This document shows, one piece after another, positions 9,389 through 20,485 of a stretch of DNA of 64,000 nt. Below the pieces are notes generated by a model that was not told the DNA's origin, ran no database searches, and was given only the letters and a program-made list of their open reading frames with translations. Position numbers and translations under genes: made by a program. The DNA is taken from positions 930,001 through 994,000 of the forward strand of contig NC_051099.1 in the NCBI RefSeq assembly GCF_901709675.1, in the 5' to 3' direction. Each line of letters begins with the position of its first letter. The stretch's first letter is position 1. Source of the DNA: Syngnathus acus. Lineage: Eukaryota > Chordata > Actinopteri > Syngnathiformes > Syngnathidae.

Positions 9389-11939
9389 AATTAGGTACAG
9401 CGCCATTTTCAAGTGTACCTAATAACAGGCCACTTTATTAGGGAAATATCATGGTCAAAGGTCACGGGTGTCAAGCTCTAGTCCTTGGGGCCGCGTTCCA
9501 ACATGTTTTCCAAGTGACCCTCGTTAAGCGCACCTGCGTGAAAACTTTTAGCTTCTTTCACGTTCAGCAGGAGCTAAAACTTTTCACGCAGGTGCGCTTA
9601 ACGAGGGAATCACACAGACACTCCATTAGGTACACCGCCATTTTCAAGTGTACCTTAGTAACAGGCCACTTTATTAGGGAAATATCAACGTCAAAGGTCA
9701 CAGGTGTCAAGCTCTAGTCCTTGGGGCCGCGTTCCAACATGTTTTCCAAGTGACCCTCGTTAAGCGCACCTGCGTGAAAAGTTTTAGCTCCTTTCACGTT
9801 CAGCAGTAGCTAAAACTTTTCACGCAGGTGCACTTAACGAGGGAATCACACAGACACTCCATTAGGTACACCGCCATTTTCAAGTGTACCTAGTAACAGG
9901 CCACTTTATTAGGGAAATATCAACGTCAAAGGTCACAGGTGTCAAGCTCTAGTCCTTGGGGCCGCGTTCCAACATGTTTTCCAAGTGACCCTCGTTAAGC
10001 GCACCTGCGTGAAAAGTTTTAGCTTCTTTCACGTTCAGCAGGAGCTAAAACTTTTCACGCAGGTGCGCTTAACGAGGGAATCACACAGACACTCCATTAG
10101 GTACACCGCCATTTTCAAGTGTACCTAGTAACAGGCCACTTTATTAGGGAAATATCAACGTCAAAGGTCACAGGTGTCAAGCTCTAGTCCTTGGGGCCGC
10201 GTTCCAACATGTTTTCCAAGTGACCCTCGTTAAGCGCACCTGCGTGAAAAGTTTTAGCTCCTTTCACGTTCAGCAGTAGCTAAAACTTTTCACGCAGGTG
10301 CACTTAACGAGGGAATCACACAGACACTCCATTAGGTACACCGCCATTTTCAAGTGTACCTAGTAACAGGCCACTTTATTAGGGAAATATCAACGTCAAA
10401 GGTCACAGGTGTCAAGCTCTAGTCCTTGGGGCCGCGTTCCAACATGTTTTCCAAGTGACCCTCGTTAAGCGCACCTGCGTGAAAAGTTTTAGCTTCTTTC
10501 ACGTTCAGCAGGAGCTAAAACTTTTCACGCAGGTGCGCTTAACGAGGGAATCACACGGACACTCCATTAGGTACACCGCCATTTTCAAGTGGACCTAATA
10601 ACAGGCCACTTTATTAGGGAAATATCATGGTCAAAGGTCACAGGTGTCAAGCTGTAGTCCTCGGGGCCGCGTTCCAACATGTTTTCCAAGTGACCCTCGT
10701 TAAGCGCACCTGCGTGAAAAGTTTTAGCTTCTTTCACGTTCAGCGGGAGCTAAAACTTTTCACGCAGGTGCGCTTAACGAGGGAATCACACGGACACTCC
10801 ATTAGGTACACCGCCATTTTCAAGTGGACCTAATAACAGGCCACTTTATTAGGGAAATATCATGGTCAAAGGTCACAGGTGTCAAGCTCTAGTCCTCGGG
10901 GCCGCGTTCCAACATGTTTTCCAAGTGACCCTCGTTAAGCGCACCTGCGTGAAAAGTTTTAGCTTCTTTCACGTTCAGCGGGAGCTAAAACTTTTCACGC
11001 AGGTGCGCTTAACGAGGGAATCACACGGACACTCCATTAGGTACACCGCCATTTTCAAGTGGACCTAATAACAGGCCACTTTATTAGGGAAATATCATGG
11101 TCAAAGGTCACAGGTGTCAAGCTGTAGTCCTCGGGGCCGCGTTCCAACATGTTTTCCAAGTGACCCTCGTTAAGCGCACCTGCGTGAAAAGTTTTAGCTC
11201 CTTTCACGTTTAGCGGGAGCTAAAACTTTTCACGCAGGTGCGCTTAACGAGGGAATCACACGGACACTCCATTAGGTACACCGCCATTTTCAAGTGTACC
11301 TAATAACAGGCCACTTTATTAGGGAAATATCATGGTCAAAGGTCACAGGTGTCAAGCTCTAGTCCTCGGGGCCGCGTTCCAACATGTTTTCCAAGTGACC
11401 CTCGTTAAGCACACCTGCGTGAAAAGTTTTAGCTTCTTTCACGTTCAGCAGGAGCTAAAACTTTTCACGCAGGTGCGCTTAACGAGGGAATCACACGGAC
11501 ACTCCATTAGGTACACCGCCATTTTCAAGTGTACCTCATAACAGGCCACTTTATTAGGGAAATATCATGGTCAAAGGTCACGGGTGTCAAGCTCTAGTCC
11601 GTGGGGCCGCATTCCAACATGTTTTCCAAGATAATAAAGTGGCCACTTTATTAGGTACACTTGCAAATGGCGGTGTACCTAATGGAGTGTCCATGTGATT
11701 CCCTCGTTAAGCGCACCTGCGTGAAAAGTTTTTGGTCACTTTCACGTTCCGCAGGAGCTAAAACTTTTCACGCAGGTGCGCTTAACGAGGGAATCACACG
11801 GACACTCCATTAGGTACACCGCCATTTCAAGTGTACCTAATAACAGGCCACTTTATTAGGGAACTATCATGGTCAAAGGTCACAGGTGTCAAGCTCCAGT
11901 CCTCGCGTGGCCGCGTTCCAATATGTTTTCCAAGGGTTA
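9389..11939. repeat. 235-bp hairpin satellite array
   Basis: About ten head-to-tail units. The motif CAGGCCACTTTATTAGGG recurs at 9426, 9662, 9897, 10132, 10367, 10602, 10837, 11072, 11307 and 11542, giving a period of 235 or 236. Each unit carries an inverted repeat with 36-base arms (beginning CCCTCGTTAAGCGCACCTG) around an 18-base loop. The first half of the array alternates two variants (loop ends CAGTAG or CAGGAG), so it repeats as 470-bp dimers. The second half is nearly uniform and shares CATGGTCAAAGG and CGGACACTCC variants. Short open frames starting MVKGH recur in the units at 235-base spacing; they are by-products of the repeat and are not genes. Confidence 0.95.
11634..11860. mobile_element. 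Full-length palindromic MITE at array end
   Basis: The last unit of the array contains both halves of a long palindrome. The left arm starts AATAAAGTGGCC and runs through a TTAGGTACAC block and CCTAATGGAGTGTCC to the 36-base hairpin arm. The right arm repeats this in reverse and ends GGCCACTTTATTAGG. Arms are about 100 bases with a short GTCACTTTCACGTTCCGCAG-type centre. It has no coding capacity, so it would be a non-autonomous foldback/MITE-type DNA transposon. The other array units keep the hairpin and right arm but lack the outer left arm. Confidence 0.75.
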
Positions 11940-12171
11940 GGGTTGGCTGTTTGATCTGTGACGTCTAATATGTTTTAATTGGCGAATATAAAAACAAGGA
12001 CTAAAACACCAGACAAGTTTTAACATCAATGTTTATTTCAATATAATACTACTAATAATATTAAAAGTAAATTTCAAACCAGCAATCTAATGTGAAATTG
12101 CAGTTGATATATTGGATGACAATATTTATATGCATGCACATCCGCCTCGCAGTTTAAAAAGTTCTCTTTGG
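11940..12171. other. Spacer after the satellite
   Basis: AT-rich unique-looking sequence between the satellite and the next repeat. A single GGTTAGGGTTGG is present at about 11936-11947. Nothing else was recognised. Confidence 0.4.
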
Positions 12172-12420
12172 ATTCCACCTCGGGCCCTCCCTGTGTGGAC
12201 TTGGCATGTTCTCCCCATGCATGGGTTTTCTCCGGCCGGGCACATGCATGGTAGGCTGATGGAGCATTCCAAATTGCTAAGCCATAAGTGCGAGTGCAAA
12301 TGGTTGTTTCATCTCTGTGTGCTCTGCGATAGGCTGGCAACGGGTTGATGGTGTCTCTCGCCTCGTGCCGGATGACTGCCGGGATAGGCTCCGGTACGCC
12401 CAAGCCCATTCTAACCAATA
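12172..12420 (+). repeat. Degenerate fish SINE/LINE-tail repeat
   Basis: The order of blocks CCCTCCCTGTGTGGAC, GGCATGTTCTCCCCATGCAT, GGGTTTTCTCCGG, GCATGGTAGGCTGATGGAG, GCGATAGGCTGGCAACGGGT and GGGATAGGCTCCGGTACGCC is that of a very abundant fish interspersed repeat (L2/V-SINE-type 3' region). It is truncated and mutated and lies in the 3' flank of micu2. The exact family was not determined. Confidence 0.7.
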
Positions 12421-12456
12421 ACACATTCACTCAAAACAAACACTGTACTGAATTGA

Positions 12457-12462
12457 TTTATT
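12457..12462 (-). terminator. Probable micu2 polyadenylation signal
   Basis: AATAAA on the minus strand (TTTATT on plus), about 190 bases after the micu2 stop codon. A second candidate lies near 12033. Confidence 0.5.
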
Positions 12463-12650
12463 GCAAGACTGTATTATTTAAGTACAAATGTGTAAACACC
12501 AAGCAGATCAAATCTGAAATGACACTGTTACAAAATTGGCTCTTGAAACACAGGATATTGTACTCATAGTTTTCTTTTGTGTGTGCTCATTGATGATGCA
12601 ATCACTAATGGTGGCTTTGAGACGAATCCCCCCCCCGCTGGATCCGACGC

Positions 12651-15502
12651 TCAGATGGGACATCTGCCGTTTCCCAGCGCTTCCTTAGCTCCCTTCAGGG
12701 TCTCGCGCTTCACACATTTCCAGTAGCCAGAGAAGCCATTCTGTGGATGCACCTGTATATGTTTATCACATAAAACAAAGCAAGAACTCTTGGAAAATGC
12801 CACGTCGACTAGCAAAGAGGATAAGAATATTAGTCTTCGGACTCTGATATTCAATGTATCATTTATTTAACGTGGTCGTGATTTTTATTTTTTTCTAGAG
12901 CAAGTAAGCCACAGTGATGGGAACCTACCTTGAGCCCACGCAGCACTCTGTCCTTCATCACTCCGATGAATTCTTTGTGGCTCAAGCAGTTGTCGCCGTC
13001 CATGTCAAAGAGCTTAAACACGGTGTCCAACACGTTCTCAGACAGGTCGTGGCCTGTGGCTATCCTCACGGCCCGCTTGAACTGGGCTGTTTTCAGAAGA
13101 TGGAAAAGAATCAAATCAAATCAACTATGGCCATCATCTCCCTTGCTGTGCATTCTAGCTGGACAAGTGATCTTTACCCATTCCCACAGGACGGTTGGCT
13201 TCACTGATCATCTTCATGGAAAAAGCAAAATCCTCCAGGTTGTTTGTGAACAGGCAGAAGGCTTTGAACTCCTCAAATGTGATGCTCTGCAGAGGGCAAT
13301 GAGTATGTTGCAATTGGCAGCCAATGAGAGAACAATTAGGCTGCGAGCGTACCTGGCCAGCAGGGATCCTCTTCCTCATGTTTTCCCAGTAGACCTCATT
13401 GTCTTCCTCGTTGGTATAATGGAGCAGCCACTCTGCAAAGTCCTCCCGTCGCATGGTATCCATTCCTTTGGAGAACTGCAGGAACTCCATCTCCTGAACC
13501 TCAGCCTGTAGGTCCTCCATGAACCTAAGAGATGGTCAAAGCGTTCCGGATCGCTAACAGAACTCTGACAGTGTATCGAGCGAAGTGATTGGGTGTCCCA
13601 TTACTTTCGAAATTCTTGATACTGCAACTTGTTTTGCCCGTTCTTTCCAAAAAAGTACGCCTGCAGCGTCGTGTTCACTTGGTCGCTGTCCTCAATTGCT
13701 ATCTGCAAGAGTCCAGCATTTTAGTACATCAACAATTTTTGGGAAGAAAAAAAAAAAAAAAAAGAATTCACCTCTGTGTCATCCTTTGAAATGCTCCTTT
13801 TACTTTTTCCAATGATTTTCTTAAGCTGAAAAGAAAACCAAAAAAACAATGATGACTCGCTTTCAAAAACGAAATCAAATCATACTAGCTGTCGAAGAGA
13901 AAAAAAGAAAACATGCACTTCTACTCCTGAAAAACCAGTCTCTTTGTACAACTGCAAAAAAAGAAAGGCTTACAGAGGAAGTCAAGTGAAGAATTCACAT
14001 GCTTGGTCAGGACACGGGAATATTGAAAGGAATGCACTCAAGAGAACTGCTGAGTCATGCTACACCGATGCAAATGGGACCTGGAACACTTGTGGTCCCC
14101 TCACCTTCCAACTGCGGCAGCATCAGGCAGCGTTACAAACGCAAACAGTGTGACGTTAGAGCCCACAAAAAAAAAATCACTCGTGAGGAAGACTATTAAA
14201 ATACACGTTGCCATTTTGTTTGACCTTCATAAACTCCTTTTTGTCCACATGCTCGTTGCCATCCACGTCGAGCATTTTGAACGCGATGTGAAATCCCGTG
14301 CGTGGCTCTGCAAACACAAAGCAGCATATTGATGTCTAATAAAAGTCATCACACAAGCTAGAATGTAGCATTGAAAATGGAAATGTTGACAAACTGTGGC
14401 AGTCAAATGTCATCATCGCATAAAATGACAGTTCAGGCGGTGTTTTAGTCATTTACTTACTTGTCAGAATAGTCAGCAAGAACAGGTATTCCGTGTAGGA
14501 TATCAAACCTGCATAATGACAACATGTCACAATTATAAATGAAAAAAAGTACAAATATGAATCGCAGCTTCCAGCAGCAACGGACAGGCTTTCACAAATC
14601 AAACGCTGACAGCATCTGGAAACTTTGGAACTGTTTGCATCCAAACAGCCTATTCAGCTTACCGTGATCTCCCCAAAGTCTGAACAAAGTATTGCCAGGC
14701 CACGCTTTGGAAGCAGCCACTGTCATCCGTTCCACTTCCTACAAACATGTCAGACCATTTGTATCCCTGAACTTACCCAAAGTGGGGAAACTACACTTAC
14801 CTTTTTTGTTAAGACTCTCTTCTGGAGCTTTCCTACAGCACGGGAAACATAAAAAAAGAAATAAGTGGTTGAGCTGGACAAATAAAATGAGACGATGCTT
14901 ATTATTTTGTAAACTGTAAGCTTACGATCAACATTCTCCAGCATGACCGAGTAGAGGAAGTCTCTTGGTGTCATGTAGGGCTCTTCCTGATAGACAATCG
15001 AGGCAAACTGGATGAAACGCCTCTTTCGGGCTGACATTTGGGGGGCTGCGGTCTCCTGAAATCACGCCAAAATGTTCAAGGAGGATTTCAGCCATGAGTA
15101 TTAGTTGAACTTGTGTGTCTAACAAGCTTTGACGCGATCCTGTTACCACAACAAGGGAGGGAGGGAGGTAGGGAGGGTCGCTACTTTGGAACGTAAAAGG
15201 GTAAACAATCGCGTTACGCCTTTTAATAGGGACTTTGACGCTGTCACAAGCGATGCACAATACAAGTCATTTAAAACAGCTCATGCATTATTACGCATGA
15301 CACTCACCTTTTGCTCTTCGGCGTGAACGACGGCGAGAGGAATGCTTTTGTTTACGTTATATTGGTAACCTATGAATCCAGTTGCGACGACTGTGCCACA
15401 GACGACAGCTCGGCGCCATGTTAAAGCTCGAAAAGAACTAAAAGAACGCGAGCCCCTGACAGCGTTCCTCAACAAGAAGGTAACTTTTCCAACGAAGGCC
15501 AT
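12651..15502 (-). CDS. micu2: Mitochondrial calcium uptake protein 2
   Basis: EF-hand regulator of the mitochondrial calcium uniporter; in mammals it pairs with MICU1 in the intermembrane space and sets the calcium threshold. Twelve exons with consistent phases: 15502-15308, 15055-14926, 14832-14801, 14738-14663, 14508-14461, 14307-14225, 13825-13772, 13702-13605, 13524-13353, 13286-13178, 13086-12929 and 12752-12651. They total 1257 nt, 418 residues (human 434). The N-terminus is Arg/Ser-rich with a hydrophobic stretch (VVCGTVVATGFIGYQYNV), like a mitochondrial presequence plus membrane segment. EF-hand loops are canonical: DVDGNEHVDKKE (about 174-185) and DMDGDNCLSHKE (about 360-371). YMTPRDFLYSVM, GLISYTEYLFLLTILTK, EMEFLQFSKGM and YWKCVKRETLKG fit MICU2 rather than MICU1 or MICU3. 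ATG 15502 is chosen (GAGAAAATGG context); an upstream in-frame ATG at 15580 falls inside promoter motifs. Confidence 0.92.
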
Positions 15503-15592
15503 TTTCTCTCTGGGTTGGGCGAGCTTCCGTAGTTGGTTTTTCAGCAGGCCCCGCCCACAAGTACCTCCACATTGGGCCACGTGACTAACAGC
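15503..15592 (-). promoter_or_regulatory. Compact micu2 promoter
   Basis: Only about 90 bases separate the micu2 start codon from telomere-like repeats. They contain a GC box (GGGCGGGGCC on the minus strand, 15549-15557), CCAAT (15571-15575), a perfect CACGTG E-box (15579-15584) and an ETS-like CGGAAG (15524-15529). No TATA box is present. This is a typical set for a housekeeping mitochondrial gene, squeezed between ATG and satellite. Confidence 0.55.
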
Positions 15593-16530
15593 TATTAGGG
15601 TTTCAAACTAGGGTTAGGGTTTCCGACTAGGGTTTTAAACCAAGGTTAGGGTTACAAACTAGGTTTTAAAGCTAGGCTTAAGATTTCCAACGAGGCTTTC
15701 AAACTACTTTTAGGGTTTCTAAGATCAGGGTTTCTAACTAGGCTTTCAAAACTAGCGTTAGGGTTTCCGACCAGGGTTTCCAAGGAGTTTTGCCATTGCT
15801 ATTTAGGGTTTCAAACTAGGCTCAGGGTTTCCGACGAGGGTTTTAAACCAAGGTTAGGGTTACAAACTAGGTTTTAAAGCTAGGCTTAAGGTTTCCAACG
15901 AGGCTTTCAAACTACTTTTAGGGTTTCTAAGATTAGGGTTTCTAACTAGGCTTTCAAAACTAGGCTTAGGGTTTTCGACTAGGGTTTCCAAAGTTAGGGT
16001 TAGGGTTAGGATTAGGGTTGGGGTTAGGGTTTCTAACTAGGCTTTCAAAACTAGGGTTAGGGTTAGACTTAGGGTTAGGTTAGAGTTAGAGTTAGGGTTA
16101 GGGTTAGGGTTAGGGTTAGGGTTACTAACTAGGCTTTCAAAACTAGAGTTAGGGTTAGGGTTAGGGTTTCTAACTAGGCTTTCAAAACTAGGGTTAAGGT
16201 TTCCGACGAGGGTTTCCAAGGAGTTTTGCCATCGCTAATTAGGGTTTCAAACTAGGCTCAGGGTTTCCGACTAGGGTTTTAAACATAGGTTAGGGTTTCA
16301 AACTAGGTTTTAAAGCTAGGGTTAGGGTTTCCAACGAGGGTTTCAAACTACTTTCAGGGTTTCTAAGATTAGGGTTTCTAACTAGGCTTTCAAAACGAGG
16401 GTTAGGGTTTCCGACGAGGGTTTCCAAGGAGTTTTGCCATTGCTATTTAGGGTTTCAAACTAGGGTTAGGGTTTCCGACCACGGTTTTAAACAAAGGTTA
16501 GGGTTACAAAGTTGGTTAGGGTTACACCCC
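15593..16530 (+). repeat. Interstitial telomeric satellite, TTAGGG orientation
   Basis: Degenerate telomeric DNA with the G-rich strand on plus: runs of GGGTTA mixed with a GGGTTTCCGACTAGGG, TTTCAAACTAGG, GGTTTCTAAGATTAGGG spacer family. Perfect GGGTTA runs occur near 16095-16125. A recurring marker (GGAGTTTTGCCATTGCTA) lies near 15787, 16212 and 16427. The block begins directly at the micu2 promoter. Confidence 0.93.
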
Positions 16531-19500
16531 TAGTTTGTTAGAAACCCTAATCTTAGAAACCCTAAAAGTAGTTTGAAACCCTCGTTGGAAACCCTAACCT
16601 TAGCTTTAAAACCTAGTTTGTAACCCTAAGCTTGGTTTAAAACCCTAGTCGGAAACCCTACCCCTTGTTTGAAACTTTAATTAGCGATGGCAAAACTCCT
16701 TGGAAACCTTGGTCGGAAACCCTAACCCTAGTTTTGAAAGCCTAGTTAGAAACCCTGATCTTAGAAACCATAAAAGTAGTTTGAAACCCTCGTTGGAAAC
16801 CCTAACCCTAGCATTAAAACCAACTTTGTAACCCTAACCTTTGTTTAAAACCCTGGTCGGGAACCCTAACCCTAGTTTGAAACCCTAAATAGCAATGGCA
16901 AAACTCCTTGGAAACCCTCGTCGGAAACCCTAACCCTCGTTTTGAAAGCCTAGTTAGAAACCCTAATCTTAGAAACCCTAAAAGTAGTTTGAAACCCTCG
17001 TTGGAAACCCTAACCCTAGCTTTAAAACCTAGTTTGAAACCCTAACCTATGTTTAAAACCCTAGTCGGAAACCCTGAGCCTAGTTTGAAACCCTAATTAG
17101 CGATGGCAAAACTCCTTGGAAACCCTAGTCGGAAACCTTAACCCTAGTTTTGAAAGCCTAGTTAGAAACCCTAACCCTAACTCTAGTTTTGAAAGCCTAG
17201 TTAGTAACCCTAACCCTAACTCTAACTCTAACCCTAACCCTAACCCTAACTCTAGTTTTGAAAGCCTAGTTAGTAACCCTAACCCTAACCCTAACCCTAA
17301 CCCTAACCCTAACCCTAACCCTAACCCTAACTCTAACTCTAACTCTAACTCTAACTCTAACCCTAACCTAACCCTAAGTCTAACCCTAACCCTAACCCTA
17401 ACCCTAACCCTAACCCTAGTTTTGAAAGCCTAGTTAGAAACCCTAACCCCAACCCTAATCCTAACCCTAACCCTAACTTTGGAAACCCTAGTCGAAAACC
17501 CTAACCCTAGTTTTGAAAGCCTAGTTAGAAACCCTGATCTTAGAAACCATAAAAGTAGTTTGAAACCCTCGTTGGAAACCCTAACCCTAGCATTAAAACC
17601 AACTTTGTAACCCTAATCTTTGTTTAAAACCCTGGTCGGAAACCCTAACCCTAGTTTGAAACCCTAAATAGCAATGGCAAAACTCCTTGGAAACCCTCGT
17701 CAGAAACCCTAACCCTTGTTTTGAAAGCCTAGTTAGAAACCCTAATCTTAGAAACCCTAAAAGTAGTTTGAAACCCTCGTTGGAAACCCTAACCCTAGCT
17801 TTAAAACCTCGTTTGAAACCCTAACCTATGTTTAAAACCCTAGTCGGAAACCCTGAGCCTAGTTTGAAACCCTAATTAGCGATGGCAAAACTCCTTGGAA
17901 ACCCTAGTCGGAAACCTTAACCCTAGTTTTGAAAGCCTAGTTAGAAACCCTAACCCTAACTCTAGTTTTGAAAGCCTAGTTAGTAACCCTAACCCTAACC
18001 CTAACCCTAACCCTAACCCTAACTCTAACTCTAACTCTAACTCTAACCCTAACCTAACCTAACCTAACCCTAAGTCTAACCCTAACCCTAACCCTAGTTT
18101 TGAAAGCCTAGTTAGAAACCCTAACCCCAACCCTAATCCTAACCCTAACCCTAACTTTGGAAACCCTAGTCGAAAACCCTAACCCTAGTTTTGAAAGCCT
18201 AGTTAGAAACCCTAATCTTAGAAACCCTAAAAGTAGTTTGAAAGCCTCGTTGGAAACCTTAAGCCTAGCTTTAAAACCTAGTTTGTAACCCTAACCTTGG
18301 TTTAAAACCCTCGTCGGAAACCCTGAGCCTAGTTTGAAACCCTAAATAGCAATGGCAAAACTCCTTGGAAACCCTGGTCGGAAACCCTAACGCTAGTTTT
18401 GAAAGCCTAGTTAGAAACCCTGATCTTAGAAACCCTAAAAGTAGTTTGAAAGCCTCGTTGGAAATCTTAAGCCTAGCTTTAAAACCTAGTTTGAAACCCT
18501 AACCTATGTTTAAAACCCTAGTCGGAAACCCTGAGCCTAGTTTGAAACCCTAATTAGCGATGGCAAAACTCCTTGGAAACCCTAGTCGGAAACCTTAACC
18601 CTAGTTTTGAAAGCCTAGTTAGAAACCCTAACCCTAACCCTAACTCTAGTTTTGAAAGCCTAGTTAGTAACCCTAACCCTAACCCTAACCCTAACCCTAA
18701 CTCTAACTCTAACTCTAACTCTAACCCTAACCTAACCCTAAGTCTAACCCTAACCCTAACCCTAGTTTTGAAAGCCTAGTTAGAAACCCTAACCCCAACC
18801 CTAATCCTAACCCTAACCCTAACTTTGGAAACCCTAGTCGAAAACCCTAACCCTAGTTTTGAAAGCCTAGTTAGAAACCCTAATCTTAGAAACCCTAAAA
18901 GTAGTTTGAAAGCCTCGTTGGAAACCTTAAGCCTAGCTTTAAAACCTAGTTTGTAACCCTAACCTTGGTTTAAAACCCTCGTCGGAAACCCTGAGCCTAG
19001 TTTGAAACCCTAAATAGCAATGGCAAAACTCCTTGGAAACCCTGGTCGGAAACCCTAACGCTAGTTTTGAAAGCCTAGTTAGAAACCCTGATCTTAGAAA
19101 CCCTAAAAGTAGTTTGAAAGCCTCGTTGGAAATCTTAAGCCTAGCTTTAAAACCTAGTTTGAAACCCTAACCTATGTTTAAAACCCTAGTCGGAAACCCT
19201 GAGCCTAGTTTGAAACCCTAATTAGCGATGGCAAAACTCCTTGGAAACCCTAGTCGGAAACCTTAACCCTAGTTTTGAAAGCCTAGTTAGAAACCCTAAC
19301 CCTAACCCTAACTCTAGTTTTGAAAGCCTAGTTAGTAACCCTAACCCTAACCCTAACCCTAACCCTAACTCTAACTCTAACTCTAACTCTAACTCTAACC
19401 CTAACCTAACCTAACCCTAAGTCTAACCCTAACCCTAACCCTAGTTTTGAAAGCCTAGTTAGAAACCCTAACCCCAACCCTAATCCTAACCCTAACCCTA

Positions 19501-19902
19501 ACTTTGGAAACCCTAGTCGAAAACCCTAACCCTAGTTTTGAAAGCCTAGTTAGAAACCCTAATCTTAGAAACCCTAAAAGTAGTTTGAAAGCCTCGTTGG
19601 AAACCTTAAGCCTAGCTTTAAAACCTAGTTTGTAACCCTAACCTTGGTTTAAAACCCTCGTCGGAAACCCTGAGCCTAGTTTGAAACCCTAAATAGCAAT
19701 GGCAAAACTCCTTGGAAACCCTGGTCGGAAACCCTAACGCTAGTTTTGAAAGCCTAGTTAGAAACCCTGATCTTAGAAACCCTAAAAGTAGTTTGAAAGC
19801 CTCGTTGGAAATCTTAAGCCTAGCTTTAAAACCTAGTTTGTAACCCTAACCTTGGTTTAAAACCCTAGTCGGAAACCCTAACCCTAGTTTGAAACCCTAA
19901 TT
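16531..19902 (-). repeat. Interstitial telomeric satellite, CCCTAA orientation
   Basis: Same repeat family as the block to the left but inverted: plus strand reads CCCTAA. The reverse form of the marker, AATGGCAAAACTCCTTGG or GATGGCAAAACTCCTTGG, recurs near 16687, 16895, 17101, 17672, 17881, 18349, 18558, 19018, 19227 and 19698. This defines higher-order units of about 780, 677, 669 and 680 bases. Each unit contains pure CCCTAA/CTCTAA tracts. The orientation change is at GGTTAGGGTTAC next to ACCCCTAGTTTG (about 16520-16545). Open frames beginning METLVGNLNPSF here are translations of the repeat. Confidence 0.93.
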
Positions 19903-20485
19903 AGTAGGGGTGTAACGATTCATCGATACACATCGATTAATAGGGGTGTAAATCGCGGGTTTTGTAACGATACGATATCATATCGATACCAAGATATACG
20001 ATATTTGCCGATATCTTAAAGCCTGCTGTGATTCATTCACGATACATCACGATATAGTGCTCTACGGTCGATATAGAACAATATCCTGATTTATAACAAT
20101 TCATACGCAGAATCAACAAGGTACTGCAAACTCTTTATTTAGGAAATTACAAAGTGCTTCCAAACGAATGACTTGAAGCCCAAAGGGGAGCGAATTTCCT
20201 CGTCTTCTTGGACAGACACTAGCCATAGCACCAGCCCAGGAGCCGCGTAGTTGTCGGCTCCCCTTTCACGTGCCTGCTCTGCTCACAACACAACACGCCG
20301 CGCACTGCTCCCGGAAAGAGGAAGCAAGCAACAATGAACTGGATTTCAAAATAAAGGCGCATCTAATGTCCGAGGTCAAAAACGGGCGATATAGATCGAT
20401 GTTTACGTTTAGCGTCGATGCCAACAAATCGTAGAGCATTATATCGATTAATCGATGTGTATCGATGAATCGTTACACCCCTACT
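19903..20485. mobile_element. hAT-like non-autonomous element
   Basis: Ends in long inverted repeats: AGTAGGGGTGTAACGATTCA at the left and its reverse complement ending CACCCCTACT at the right, together about 37-39 bases. A second copy of the TAGGGGTGTAA terminus starts at 19941 just inside the left end, suggesting a nested or rearranged insertion. The interior is rich in ATCGATA-type palindromes and has no transposase. No clear 8-bp target duplication was found. The left end joins the telomeric satellite directly. Confidence 0.75.

Noticed and set aside
9451-11541. Repeated open frames beginning MVKGH in the 235-bp array (up to 88 codons)
   Set aside because: They recur at the 235-base period, cross the hairpin arms and have no similarity to known proteins; they are by-products of the repeat.
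12930-13511. 193-codon plus-strand open frame
   Set aside because: Antisense of several micu2 exons and their introns.
15503-15580. micu2 start at the upstream in-frame ATG 15580
   Set aside because: It overlaps the E-box/CCAAT/GC-box cluster, and the downstream ATG gives a typical Arg/Ser-rich mitochondrial presequence.
16037-18779. Open frames METLVGNLNPSF...NPNPNPN in the telomeric satellite
   Set aside because: They are translations of CCCTAA (PNPN) and its spacers and exist on both strands according to satellite orientation.
9389-19902. CRISPR array
   Set aside because: Units are 235 bp or 670+ bp without short direct repeats and unique spacers, and the genome is eukaryotic.
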